From: a virus
DNA length: 21,846 nt
Reading direction: 5' to 3' (one strand)
Virus record (IMG/VR): IMGVR_UViG_3300033816_001129
Coordinates: 1 to 21,846 of that record
Below the pieces are notes generated by a model. The model did not search any database and was not told the DNA's origin. It saw only the letters and a program-made list of their open reading frames with translations. Positions 8,558 to 16,426 of this stretch are shown here, one piece after another. Positions within the stretch are counted from its first letter, which is position 1, and the number at the start of each line of letters is the position of its first letter. A program made the translations under genes and the position numbers.

Positions 8558-9310
8558 TCAAAGCTGCACGATGCGGCCGAACTGGCCCAGCACCGCGTCG
8601 AAGGGCTTGGTGGTGTCGGCCAGCAGCGAGCCTTCCAGCTCGAACTTGTTGTATTCGTCCGAGATGAAGGAGATTTCCTTCAAGGGGTCGAAAGCTACGC
8701 GGTAGAGCTCGACCAGCACCTTGGCATTGCCCTGCGCCGTGTTGATACCTTCGAGCCGCAAAAAGCGCTCGGGCAGCGCCTGCGTGAAGATACCGATCTC
8801 GGTGGCCACACCGTAGGCATAGCTGGCCTTGAAAGGCGCGGTGAAGCCAGTGGTATCCAGAAACTGGATAGCACCGAAGTCGGTGTCGGCCGTGTAGTTC
8901 GTGCCCAAGACCAGGGTTGCGGGCGTGCCCGCCGAATCCACCACCACCAGGGTCGACACCTTGGGGTGGGCGAGGAAGTAGCGGTCACCAGCTGTCGGCG
9001 TGGCACCGCCCACAGGTTCGGCCGTGACGGTGCCCGGCGTGCCGACGACGTGGTTGCCGTAGAGGGCCAGCGCCAGGTTCTCCTTGGTGAATTCCTCGAT
9101 GGTGAGGTTCACGGTGGCGGACTTCTGCTTGACCATCCGGTGATCCAAGGATCGCTGGCCGGTCTGGCTCTCGTAGTGCTCCAGCACGTCGGTCTTGAGG
9201 GAGAGTTTCAGCTCGGCGACGTTGCCGGGCGAGCGAACTTCGATGGGGTGGCCGTCGATGTCGCGCTTGCCGAGGAAGACGCGGCCTTGAAAACTGGCAT
9301 AGGTGCTCAT
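8558..9310 (-). CDS. major tail (tube) protein
   Basis: This 250-residue protein has the composition of a siphophage tail tube subunit: beta-rich and soluble, with a strand-forming N-terminus (MSTYASFQGRVFLGKRD). A central region around residues 98-140, rich in Gly and Thr, may be an extra surface domain or loop. It sits between the tail terminator pair and the tail chaperone, the usual place for the tube gene. The product would polymerise around the tape measure to form the DNA conduit. Its ATG overlaps the TGA of the preceding small gene (ATGA), implying coupling. Confidence 0.88.
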   Translation of the reverse strand: MSTYASFQGRVFLGKRDIDGHPIEVRSPGNVAELKLSLKTDVLEHYESQTGQRSLDHRMVKQKSATVNLTIEEFTKENLALALYGNHVVGTPGTVTAEPVGGATPTAGDRYFLAHPKVSTLVVVDSAGTPATLVLGTNYTADTDFGAIQFLDTTGFTAPFKASYAYGVATEIGIFTQALPERFLRLEGINTAQGNAKVLVELYRVAFDPLKEISFISDEYNKFELEGSLLADTTKPFDAVLGQFGRIVQL

Positions 9311-9504
9311 TGCTTGGGTTCCTTGCGTTGGAGAGGTTTGGGTTCGAGTTCAGAAACGGGGACGATTGGCTCCGGGGTGGCGATACCGTGCGCGATCAGC
9401 CAGTCGGCGGAAGTCGCATCGATCTCGACCCGGTCACCGACGCCATACGCCTTGCCTGCGTGGGTGTGCGGGCGCGTCAAAACGAGGTGGGTCATAGGTG
9501 TCAT
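9307..9504 (-). CDS. small phage protein, DUF7210-like
   Basis: This 65-residue protein contains the THLVLTRPHTHAGKAYGVGD ... ADWLIAHGIA pattern found in many small phage proteins of the DUF7210 type, which are encoded next to tail genes. It has a lysine- and proline-rich C-terminus and no membrane segment. ATG 9504 overlaps the stop of the tail terminator gene (ATGA). A second ATG at 9495 leaves the conserved part intact and could be the real start. The function is unknown. Confidence 0.72.
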   Translation of the reverse strand: MTPMTHLVLTRPHTHAGKAYGVGDRVEIDATSADWLIAHGIATPEPIVPVSELEPKPLQRKEPKQ

Positions 9505-9941
9505 CCAAGGGTTGAAAGGTCATTGGCCAGCGTCCGGTACGTGATGCGATAGCGCGCAGGGAGCGCCACGGCCACTGCATCGGCGTCCTCGACTTCCCAC
9601 TCGCATTCCTGCTCCCGGATGCCGAGCGCCAAGCCACCGAGATTCCCGTCCGCCATCAAGGCGGCGTGGACGGCGGTAAGCAGGCGGTCGGCATCGGCTT
9701 CTGGAGATGCCGGTGGAACGGCCCGGGCCAGTGCGACGACGCGAAGAGTGAGTTCGCGCGTGACGCGGTCGTTGGCGCGTTCGGTGATGGACTCCGACTC
9801 AGGAAACACCGCCAACGCCGGGCATTGCTCGCGACTGATGGCCACCGTGGGGGAACGGTGCAGCGTGGCCCCAAGCCCTTCGGCTGCAGGCCGGGCAGCC
9901 GCCATCACCGCCAGCAGAATCCGCTCGCGGATCGAGTTCAT
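9501..9941 (-). CDS. probable tail terminator (minor tail) protein
   Basis: This 146-residue protein fits the gpU/gpZ-like slot between the head-tail joining and tail tube genes. The N-terminal helix (MNSIRERILLAVMAAARP) followed by PALAVFPESESI, a central helix (ADRLLTAVHAALMAD) and a final beta strand (VALPARYRITYRT) resemble the alpha/beta fold of tail terminators, which cap the tube and stop its growth. A TAGGAAG ribosome binding site sits five bases before ATG 9941. The assignment depends on position and general pattern rather than a diagnostic motif. Confidence 0.78.
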   Translation of the reverse strand: MNSIRERILLAVMAAARPAAEGLGATLHRSPTVAISREQCPALAVFPESESITERANDRVTRELTLRVVALARAVPPASPEADADRLLTAVHAALMADGNLGGLALGIREQECEWEVEDADAVAVALPARYRITYRTLANDLSTLG

Positions 9942-9950
9942 CGGTGCTTC

Positions 9951-10235
9951 CTACAGACGAGTGAGATCGGCGCGACGCTCGGTCCCGTCGCCGATGGCGC
10001 GCACATCACGCACCTGGTAGGTCTGGCCTGCGATGGCAAGGGTGTCCCCGGCATCCAGGTCGGGGAGCTGCGACAGCGGGTAGGTGATCGTGTAGGCCGC
10101 CGAACGAACCAACCCGTCGAGCAGGTTTTCGTCAAGGCACAGGAATCCAACCGAAACCGTTCGACCAGCCACCTCGGCACTCACCAGCAGGCCCGCACGC
10201 GCCGCCGCCTCATACAGGAGCTCGACGAAGGCCAT
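9951..10235 (-). CDS. head-tail joining protein, gpFII-like
   Basis: This 94-residue protein lies directly after the major capsid gene. It has an N-terminal helix (MAFVELLYEAAARAG) and a beta-rich remainder ending in GDTLAIAGQTYQVRDVRAIG, a pattern typical of lambda FII-like attachment proteins. These bind the portal-connector vertex and form the docking site for the tail. Its ATG starts three bases after the capsid stop, and the next gene begins nine bases after its own stop, so it sits within the same operon. Confidence 0.7.
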   Translation of the reverse strand: MAFVELLYEAAARAGLLVSAEVAGRTVSVGFLCLDENLLDGLVRSAAYTITYPLSQLPDLDAGDTLAIAGQTYQVRDVRAIGDGTERRADLTRL

Positions 10236-10238
10236 CGA

Positions 10239-11243
10239 TCAGCTCACAGTCAGCTTGACCAGCACCCCCGGGCGGTGACACATCGGCAGCGGGTTGGACT
10301 GCGTATGCAGGTCGGTACCGCGATCGAACTTGCGCGGCTCCTGCTTGGCATAGAGCGCCTGGCCCAGCGTGTTGGCTGTCTCGTTGAAGTCGGCCGGCGC
10401 GAAATAGGTGCCGAAGGTGTCCACCGTGCCGAGGGGAAAGGCGTGGGCTTCGCCAGCCGCGATGAAGCGACGCGACGTGCCATTGGCGTCCGTTGCCTGA
10501 CCACGATATTCCTCGAAGGTGACGCCGCCGAAGGTGAAGCCTGCGCGCATGTCGTTGATCAGTACCGCGCCTTGCTGCCAGTATGCAAACGACTCCTTGA
10601 CCTTGGGGTGATCAGTCAGCGCGTCGTAGAACTCCGGCGAGCACAGGCAGTGGATGCCGGTCATGAACTCGCCCTTGAGGTTGTCCTCCAGGTGGCGCAA
10701 AACGTCGGCGCACTTCTTCTTGACGTTCGCGCTGGCATTGGCCAGATCGAAGCTCACCGCAGCCGGGGTGATGTCGAACTCGTCGTAGAGGTCGTAGATC
10801 ACCGAGCCATCGGCGTCGAGGATCACGCCCTTCAAAGCGCCCATGCGAAGGTGCTCCAGCGTGATGGCGTGCTTGTTGCGCATGGTCTCCAGGTGACGTG
10901 CCATGACGCCCGCGACCGACTCCATCTCGGTTTCAGAGCCGAACGACCGAATGCCCTGGACTTCCTCGGGCAACACCACATCGTCATGCGGGATGTGCGG
11001 GATCACGAAGGAGCGCACCTTGCGCTTGCCACGGGTGCCGACGGTGCCCGGGGCACCGGGCGGCATCGTGGGCAGCAGATTGAGCACGCCGTTCTGCTCT
11101 TCGACGATCACCTGGCGGGTGCGCACCGGTTTGATCGGAAAGAGGTTCAGCGCCTCCATGCGACCGTAGCGATTGGGAATGATGTTGATGGCGGACGTCA
11201 GCGCCGCCATCGCGAAGGCCGGGGTGTTGAACGGATTGTTCAT
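10239..11243 (-). CDS. major capsid protein, lambda gpE family
   Basis: This 334-residue protein matches the lambda gpE capsid family in length and layout. It has an N-terminal FAMAALTSAINIIPNRYGR segment, a basic loop (GTRGKRKVRSFVIPHIPHDD), the GEFMTGIHCLCSPEFYDAL region and a C-terminal segment with NPLPMCHRPGVLVKL. It forms the HK97-fold icosahedral shell. ATG 11243 follows a strong AAAGGAA ribosome binding site, so I prefer it to the TTG two codons upstream. The strong site suits a protein needed in several hundred copies. The decoration protein gene is immediately upstream. Confidence 0.95.
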   Translation of the reverse strand: MNNPFNTPAFAMAALTSAINIIPNRYGRMEALNLFPIKPVRTRQVIVEEQNGVLNLLPTMPPGAPGTVGTRGKRKVRSFVIPHIPHDDVVLPEEVQGIRSFGSETEMESVAGVMARHLETMRNKHAITLEHLRMGALKGVILDADGSVIYDLYDEFDITPAAVSFDLANASANVKKKCADVLRHLEDNLKGEFMTGIHCLCSPEFYDALTDHPKVKESFAYWQQGAVLINDMRAGFTFGGVTFEEYRGQATDANGTSRRFIAAGEAHAFPLGTVDTFGTYFAPADFNETANTLGQALYAKQEPRKFDRGTDLHTQSNPLPMCHRPGVLVKLTVS

Positions 11244-11267
11244 GGACAAGTTCCTTTGGTAGATCGA

Positions 11268-11648
11268 TCAGGCGGATTGGCGGATGAGGATGCCGCGCGC
11301 TTCGAGTGCTGCAGTGGCAGCAGTCTTCTGCTCGGCGGTGATGCCGGTCGGCCAGACGACGGCATGCCTTGCGACGACGGCGTGACGCGCGAGCAGGACA
11401 GCGTCGTCGCGTTCGATCAGCGAGGCATTGCATGCGCCCAGCAAAATGCCTGCGGGGTGCTCGGTGCCATCGGCTGCGGCGGGATCGAAGCGCTTGACCT
11501 TGGCGGTCGCCACGACGCGGCCCACCACAGCGCCGAGCTCCAAGTTCTGACCTGATGCCACCGTGACCTGGTCACGCGAGTAGTTGAGGCAATCCTCTTC
11601 GTACTTGAGGAGGTCGCCGAGATTGAGGGGTTCGTTCAGAGCAGGCAT
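11268..11648 (-). CDS. head decoration protein, lambda gpD family
   Basis: This 126-residue protein has the gpD-type core: a beta-rich body with GQNLELGAVVGRV, the AAADGTEHPAGILLGA segment, and a C-terminal TAEQKTAATAALEARGI helix with a final strand. Such proteins bind as trimers on the expanded capsid and stabilise it against DNA pressure. The N-terminus (NLGDLLKYEEDCLNYSRDQV) is longer than in lambda gpD, as in other gene-D relatives of proteobacterial prophages. An AAAGGA site that overlaps the end of the protease-scaffold gene precedes ATG 11648. Confidence 0.92.
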   Translation of the reverse strand: MPALNEPLNLGDLLKYEEDCLNYSRDQVTVASGQNLELGAVVGRVVATAKVKRFDPAAADGTEHPAGILLGACNASLIERDDAVLLARHAVVARHAVVWPTGITAEQKTAATAALEARGILIRQSA

Positions 11649-11651
11649 GGG

Positions 11652-12035
11652 TCAGTCCTTTCCAGTGAGTTTCTTGACGGCTTTGATGAGGGGGTTCTGA
11701 TCGGCCGATGCCGCCTTGGCAGCTGCGTCCGGGTGGATCACCGAAGAGATTTCCGGGCTGTCGGCACGGGATGCCAACAGTGACCGACGCACCTGTCCTT
11801 CACTGGCGCCTTCGGCGAGGAAGGCCGCTGTGCGCTGCGGCTGGCCCGCCAGTTGGCAAAGCTCGGCGATCGCGACCGCATCAGCGCGGGCCGCCTTGGT
11901 TGCCGCGTTCACCGCGTCCTCCAACCCGACGTCGGAGTCCTTTTCAGACTCCGGTGCGGCTGGCGGCGCATCAGGTGCAACCGACGGATTCGGGTTTGCG
12001 GGATCGGTGCCGGTGTCAGGGTCTTCTGCGTTCAT
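11652..12035 (-). CDS. nested scaffold protein from an internal start, Nu3-like
   Basis: Inside the protease gene and in the same frame, ATG 12035 is preceded by a strong AAAGGAAG ribosome binding site at a spacing of five bases. The product would be the last 127 residues of the protease polypeptide (MNAEDPDTGTDPANPN ... LIKAVKKLTGKD). It is acidic at the start, helical and Ala-rich in the middle, and basic at the C-terminus, a common scaffold design in which the basic tail binds capsid protein. Lambda makes Nu3 from the gene C 3' end in the same way. The start signal is seen in the sequence; expression is inferred. Confidence 0.72.
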   Translation of the reverse strand: MNAEDPDTGTDPANPNPSVAPDAPPAAPESEKDSDVGLEDAVNAATKAARADAVAIAELCQLAGQPQRTAAFLAEGASEGQVRRSLLASRADSPEISSVIHPDAAAKAASADQNPLIKAVKKLTGKD

Positions 12036-12938
12036 GTGAACTTCCTTTCTGGGGGGCTTGGGTGGTGAATTTGCGGAAGCGGACAGGCTGTGGGTCGCCG
12101 CGTTCCGCACACGACGAGCCGAGAGAAACGTGGTGAAGTCGTTCACGGCAGCATCAAAGCCACCGAGGACATCTGCCAGGCCTGCCGCTACTGCGTCGGG
12201 GCCGAAATAGAGGCCGGCCTGGGTCGACCGCACAAAGCGCGGCTCCAGTCCCCGCATCGCGGCGACGTGGTCAATGAAGATCCCGTAGAGACGGTCCACC
12301 TCGCTTTGCAGACGCGCGGACGCTTCCTTGTCGAGGGGCTGGTGTGGCGAAAAGTCGTTCTTCTGGTCACCGGCGGTGATCGCCGTGTAGCGGTAGCCCG
12401 CCTGAGCATCCCGCGCAGACTGGTCGACGTGCATGGCGATGACACCGATCGAACCGACGCCGCCGGTCTGCGTGACGTAGACGCGAGATGCGGCACACGC
12501 GATGGCATAGGCCGCCGAGTACGCGGAGTCGGAGGCGATTGCCCAGACCGGTTTGACGGCATCGGCTGCGCGGACTCGCTGAGCAAGTTCGAACACGCCG
12601 CCTGCCTCACCGCCTGGTGAATCGATGTCGAGCAAGATGCCGGACACGGCAGGATCGGCAGCGGCCGCATCAAGCATGGCACCCAGCTCGGAGTACGACG
12701 CCAGTCCAGATGCCGCGTCCAGGCCGAGCGAGCGACGTACCAGTGTTCCGTAGACCGGGACCACGGCGATACCGGTGGGCGCGACCGACTGATTGCGGGT
12801 GACCGGGGTCGGTAGTGCCGACTGGGGCTCAGGCCAGTGAATGCGCTCGCCCAGCACGGACAGGATGATGTCCAGCTTCGAGCGCGCAACGAGGAGCGGC
12901 GTCCCGTACAACCGGGACGCCAAGTGATGTAGCTGCAT
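11652..12938 (-). CDS. head maturation protease with C-terminal scaffold, S49 (gpC) family
   Basis: Counting from ATG 12938, this is a 428-residue protein. An earlier in-frame start at 12992 lies inside the portal gene; the chosen ATG has an AAGGGAATTGAG site and begins just after the portal stop. Residues 55-270 form a ClpP/SppA-like S49 domain with GILLDIDSPGG (100-110), the probable nucleophile Ser141 in SAYSAAYAIA, and the probable base Lys193 in ITAGDQKND. After a proline-rich linker, residues 302-428 are acidic, Ala-rich and helical, as in capsid scaffolds. In the lambda gpC family the protease processes the scaffold during prohead maturation. Ser and Lys roles are assigned by family pattern. 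Confidence 0.93.
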   Translation of the reverse strand: MQLHHLASRLYGTPLLVARSKLDIILSVLGERIHWPEPQSALPTPVTRNQSVAPTGIAVVPVYGTLVRRSLGLDAASGLASYSELGAMLDAAAADPAVSGILLDIDSPGGEAGGVFELAQRVRAADAVKPVWAIASDSAYSAAYAIACAASRVYVTQTGGVGSIGVIAMHVDQSARDAQAGYRYTAITAGDQKNDFSPHQPLDKEASARLQSEVDRLYGIFIDHVAAMRGLEPRFVRSTQAGLYFGPDAVAAGLADVLGGFDAAVNDFTTFLSARRVRNAATHSLSASANSPPKPPRKEVHMNAEDPDTGTDPANPNPSVAPDAPPAAPESEKDSDVGLEDAVNAATKAARADAVAIAELCQLAGQPQRTAAFLAEGASEGQVRRSLLASRADSPEISSVIHPDAAAKAASADQNPLIKAVKKLTGKD

Positions 12939-12939
12939 C

Positions 12940-14424
12940 TCAATTCCCTTGGGGAGGCGGTTCGGTAGGAACCACCGGAGTCGGCAGTTCATGGCGCGGG
13001 TCAGAGTCGAAGACGAGCCCGAGCCCGTCAGCCCTCGCGTTGTCCGCCGCGATTTCCCGGTCGACGTCCTCGGCGTCGTATCCGTTGGCCGAGATCGCCT
13101 CTGACCGACTCATCAAACCGGAGCGAATCGCGGCCTTCATCGCATCGGCTTCCTTCAGCGGATCGACCCACTGCCAGCCCTGGGGAATCCACTTGACGGC
13201 TTGATAGGCGCGGCGCTTGGCCACCCCACCACGTGCGAAGCCGGGCAATTCCAGCGCGCCTTCGAGAACGGCTTGGGCCATCCACGCTTGCCAGATGGGA
13301 CGGCACAGTTGGTGGACGATCACGCCATGCTGCAAAGACTCCACTCGACGGCGAAACTCAAGCAGTCCGGCCCGGATCGACGAGTAGTTGACCTGGGTGA
13401 GATCCCCTGTCAGTTGCTCGTAGGTCACGCCCATGGCAGCCGCCACGGCGCGGAATTGCATGCGCAGGAACTCGGAGTAGGAACCACCAACGTCAGCGGG
13501 CTGAGAGAACTTGATGTCCTCCCCGGGCTCCAGGATCTGCATGGTGCCGGGCTCAAGGCCCGCGAGCGCCACACCGTTGCTGTCGGCAAGGCCTTCACCC
13601 AGGAGGCTGTCTTCGGGCGCGAGCCGCGTCACGAAGCCAGCGAACATCGCGGCGGTCTTCTTGCGAACCAGTTCGGCATCGTCGTACTGGTCGAGTTCGT
13701 TGAGCTTGACCAGCGCCCGTGCGAGCCACGGCTCGCCCCGGATCTGCCCAGGGCGCATCGGACGAAACAGATGCATCACTTCGGATGCATCCACGCGGAC
13801 CGTAGTCAGTCCACCATCGCTTGACATCGGCGCCAGCATTCCGTCTTCCGGATGCGAGCGATAGAGGTGGTAGGCCACCCGTCGACCCAAGCGGTCGAAC
13901 TCGATCCCGGCACGAATGACGTTGCCGTTGTCGGCCGTGGTGTTCAGCGTGACAGGAAGGTGCTCGGCCTCCAGCACCTGAATCTGCAGCGCCACCGGCA
14001 AACCGTCTTCAGGTCGGCGGTAGCGCAGCCGCACGATGGCCTCACCTCCTTCGAGCATCGCGCGACAGGCCAGCGCCTGCAGACCGTAGAAGTCCGTCAG
14101 CCCGGCCGCGTCGGCCTCAACCGCCCATTCGCGCCACAGGCTTTGGATCGCTTCACGCTGTTCTCCGGTCTGCACCATCGACTGCGGCTTGATACCCGTT
14201 CCGATGGCGTTCGCCACATAGGATTCCAGAGCCGCATTGGCCCAGGCATTGCGGCGCACCAGATCACGACTCTTGGTCCGCAGTTCGCTCTGCGTGTGAA
14301 GCAGCGCGGCTACAGCGCCGGGGTTTCCCACCATCCAGGCCAGCGATCGTCGGCCACCGCCAACGCCGTCGTAGGTGGGACTTGCGCCGAACAACTTGCG
14401 GCGAATGTTTTGGAACAGCCGCAT
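12940..14424 (-). CDS. portal protein, lambda gpB family
   Basis: This 494-residue protein is a lambda-family portal. Typical segments are TKSRDLVRRNAWANAALESY with NAIGTGIKP near residues 50-80, EGGEAIVRLRYR near 125-136, DDAELVRKKTAAMFAGFV near 248-265, and GGSYSEFLRMQFRAVAAAMG followed by YEQLTGDLTQVNYSSIRAGL near 313-354. The dodecameric portal occupies one capsid vertex, docks the terminase and passes DNA. Its ATG shares one base with the upstream gpW-like stop (TGATG), so translation is probably coupled. Confidence 0.96.
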   Translation of the reverse strand: MRLFQNIRRKLFGASPTYDGVGGGRRSLAWMVGNPGAVAALLHTQSELRTKSRDLVRRNAWANAALESYVANAIGTGIKPQSMVQTGEQREAIQSLWREWAVEADAAGLTDFYGLQALACRAMLEGGEAIVRLRYRRPEDGLPVALQIQVLEAEHLPVTLNTTADNGNVIRAGIEFDRLGRRVAYHLYRSHPEDGMLAPMSSDGGLTTVRVDASEVMHLFRPMRPGQIRGEPWLARALVKLNELDQYDDAELVRKKTAAMFAGFVTRLAPEDSLLGEGLADSNGVALAGLEPGTMQILEPGEDIKFSQPADVGGSYSEFLRMQFRAVAAAMGVTYEQLTGDLTQVNYSSIRAGLLEFRRRVESLQHGVIVHQLCRPIWQAWMAQAVLEGALELPGFARGGVAKRRAYQAVKWIPQGWQWVDPLKEADAMKAAIRSGLMSRSEAISANGYDAEDVDREIAADNARADGLGLVFDSDPRHELPTPVVPTEPPPQGN

Positions 14425-14645
14425 CAGAATCCTTTGCCCGTGGTGACCCGCACCTGCCGTGCGGGCGGCGACACAAGCCCGGTGGCAGCAGCCTGCTCGG
14501 CAAGGCCACGCTCGACAGCGCGCATCGCTTCTTTCAGTTCTTGTACCGATCGGTACTCGACCGTCTTGTCGCCGAAGCTCACGCGTTTCTCGCCTTTAGC
14601 GAGTGCAGCTTCGAGGGCCGTCAGTTGCTCAATCGTGTAAGCCAT
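14424..14645 (-). CDS. head-tail connector, gpW-like
   Basis: This 73-residue protein has the N-terminal pattern MAYTIEQLTALEAALAKGEK followed by a short hairpin (RVSFGDKTVEYRS) and a second helix (VQELKEAMRAVERGL), which is the two-helix plus hairpin fold of lambda gpW. It is encoded directly before the portal, as in lambda. gpW-like proteins bind under the portal and prepare the head for tail attachment. The C-terminal tail (PPARQVRVTTGKGF) is probably disordered. The start is two bases after the previous stop. Confidence 0.87.
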   Translation of the reverse strand: MAYTIEQLTALEAALAKGEKRVSFGDKTVEYRSVQELKEAMRAVERGLAEQAAATGLVSPPARQVRVTTGKGF

Positions 14646-14647
14646 GC

Positions 14648-15244
14648 TCAGGAAACCTTGTGTGCGATGAGGTGGCTACTGGCCTTCACCACCGCATTCG
14701 AGGCAGCAACCTCAGAGGCGAAGCGGATCTGCAGACTGCCCGCCGCCGCCGCCGTGACCACCAGCAGGTCGGCGCAGGCCAGGCTGTTGGTGTTGGCGAC
14801 GTCGATGCCGTTGGTGGCAGCACCGCTGTCCGCCGTGCGTTGGTTAGCTACCGTGTTGGCCGTCAACGATGTCGGCGTGGCCCATTGAGCGACAACAGTG
14901 GCGCCGACAGGGACCGTTTGCGTGAACCGGATGCCCGTCCCTGTCGCGGCGCACTGAAACATCACCCTGGCATTGATGGCGTAGGTGGCGTTTGCATCCA
15001 GGGCGATCGCCAACCCGGTGGCATTGGCCAAGGTCGTCGTGTTGTTGGTGACGTCAGCGGTCAGGCGTGCCACCGTCAGCCGAGCATCAGCACCAACCAG
15101 GAGCGCCAGGTCAACCCAGCCAGTGCCGTCGCACCAATAGGGCTTGTTGTCGGCAGCGAGGCGCACGATGACACCAGCCAGACCACTCGATGGCGCTGGC
15201 AAGGCCGATACGACCGGCACGACCCGGTAGGCCAGATCCTTCAC
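14648..15244 (-). CDS. tail-fibre-like or decoration-like protein
   Basis: This 198-residue protein starts at GTG 15244, three bases after the preceding TAA. The N-terminal 50 residues include LAADNKPYWCDGTGWVDL, a short module common in phage fibre proteins. The remainder is a Thr-, Ala- and Asn-rich beta-rich domain (for example TYAINARVMFQCAATGTGIR), like receptor-facing domains of tail fibres. No coiled coil or signal peptide is visible. It is encoded together with two other fibre-like proteins, between the terminase and gpW genes. The role as a particle surface component is inference. Confidence 0.72.
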   Translation of the reverse strand: MKDLAYRVVPVVSALPAPSSGLAGVIVRLAADNKPYWCDGTGWVDLALLVGADARLTVARLTADVTNNTTTLANATGLAIALDANATYAINARVMFQCAATGTGIRFTQTVPVGATVVAQWATPTSLTANTVANQRTADSGAATNGIDVANTNSLACADLLVVTAAAAGSLQIRFASEVAASNAVVKASSHLIAHKVS

Positions 15245-15247
15245 CGA

Positions 15248-16039
15248 TTACCCCATCACCACGACGCGATAGGCGTTCGCTGCAGGTGCCGCCGCGAAGT
15301 TGAGCCGGGCGCTGTTGGTGCTGGGCAGCGACACGTCGCAGTTGACCTGCTCGTAGTTGCCCGATGCCTGATAGACCTGGACGACGACATCGCGCGTGGC
15401 GAAGTTGTGATTGACGTCGAACTGCGTGCTGGTGCCGTCGCCAATGGTTGCTTGCGCGCGGCGGGTCTTGTTCGCCCACGCATTGAGCTTCAGGGGCGTG
15501 ACAAACCGGGCGTCGTCTGTTCCGGTGTCAGTTTCCGCCTGCGTGGCGATCTCCGCGATGCCGGAGCTGGTCTCCGATGCGGCGCCGACGGACGATCCGA
15601 ACTGAATCCAGGTGACCGTGCCCGTATCCAGCACGAAGTTGACGACAGACTGCCGCCAGCTCGTTCCGGCAGACGTGCCCTCCTCGACAGTGGTGACGGC
15701 CTGTTCCAGCTCTGCCGCAGCATTGGTATCAAGCGAGCGGGTCATGGAGACCGCCGCGCCGTTCCAGATGTAGATGCCGTTCTCCGAGCCGACCGTCTGC
15801 GCTTTGACCAGGGCGCGATCGCCCACGGTCATGGTTACGCCGTCGATCGAAGCACCTGGCGATGAAAGGTTGAGGTTGGTCTGGGACGCGACTCGGCAGG
15901 AGTCTTTCCATGCCAACCCCTCCACGGCCGAGTTGAGGTCGGCCAGGCGGGCCGGTTCGTCGGCGGTGACCGGCGACGGCAGGTTGCGTATGCGGGCGAC
16001 GCCGCCAAAGTCGAGGTCGGAGAGTTGCTTGCGGGACAT
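15248..16039 (-). CDS. short phage tail fibre protein
   Basis: This 263-residue protein starts with a conserved fibre-type N-terminus (LSDLDFGGVARIRNLPSP ... ADLNSAVEGLAWKD). A beta-rich region (about 50-150) with DRALVKAQTVGSENGIYIW follows, then the GIAEIATQAETDTGTDDARF repeat unit at 160-179 that marks fibre shafts of the Phage_fiber_2 type. The last 65 residues (197-263) form a beta domain with FDVNHNF and AAPAANAYRVVV. The C-terminal domain resembles that of the neighbouring 120-residue protein. A strong AAAGGAA site precedes ATG 16039. It probably contributes to host attachment, although it is encoded in the head module. Confidence 0.85.
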   Translation of the reverse strand: MSRKQLSDLDFGGVARIRNLPSPVTADEPARLADLNSAVEGLAWKDSCRVASQTNLNLSSPGASIDGVTMTVGDRALVKAQTVGSENGIYIWNGAAVSMTRSLDTNAAAELEQAVTTVEEGTSAGTSWRQSVVNFVLDTGTVTWIQFGSSVGAASETSSGIAEIATQAETDTGTDDARFVTPLKLNAWANKTRRAQATIGDGTSTQFDVNHNFATRDVVVQVYQASGNYEQVNCDVSLPSTNSARLNFAAAPAANAYRVVVMG

Positions 16040-16051
16040 TCAGTGTTCCTT

Positions 16052-16414
16052 TCAAATCAGTCGTGCCAACCCGGCAATCGGGATGGCGAATCGGATAACG
16101 AGCTGGTTCACACTCGTGTGCATCACATCGGCCTCGATCTCGTTGCCGCCGCTGTCGACAATCGACACGGCGGGTCTCAGCCCGAGGTTGTGGTTGATGA
16201 CCCAGGCGGCAGATGTAGACGTCTGGGTGTGCAGATACGCCACGCCGCTACTGCTACCTGTTGGTTCGCGAGCGGCCAACTCGTTGATGGCCGCTACGAG
16301 ATCGCCCTTGGCCGAGGTGCTGAGACGATCCATCGGCCCGGTGCGCGCGTCGATCTGCTCGAATAGCTCGGCGACACGCGCCACGAAGCTGTTGATTTGT
16401 GATTGCAGGCTCAT
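16052..16414 (-). CDS. small tail-fibre-like protein with a coiled N-terminus
   Basis: This 120-residue protein has an N-terminal amphipathic helix (about 1-50) containing LSTSAKGDLVAAINEL, a motif that recurs in tail fibres. A C-terminal beta domain follows at 58-118 with AWVINHNLGLRPAVSIVDS and IAGLARL. That domain has the same NHN-x and final-strand pattern as the C-terminus of the adjacent 263-residue fibre protein, so the two look related by duplication. It follows the large terminase gene by 12 bases. It may trimerise through its helix. The function is inferred from the motifs. Confidence 0.78.
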   Translation of the reverse strand: MSLQSQINSFVARVAELFEQIDARTGPMDRLSTSAKGDLVAAINELAAREPTGSSSGVAYLHTQTSTSAAWVINHNLGLRPAVSIVDSGGNEIEADVMHTSVNQLVIRFAIPIAGLARLI

Positions 16415-16426
16415 GGCGCACGGGCT

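Noticed and set aside
9666-11555. 629-residue plus-strand open frame opposite the tail terminator, joining protein, capsid and decoration genes
   Set aside because: It crosses several well-supported minus-strand genes and has shadow-like composition with no ribosome binding site of note.
12938-12992. Upstream start of the protease gene at 12992
   Set aside because: It lies within the portal gene, and ATG 12938 has a better ribosome binding site directly after the portal stop.
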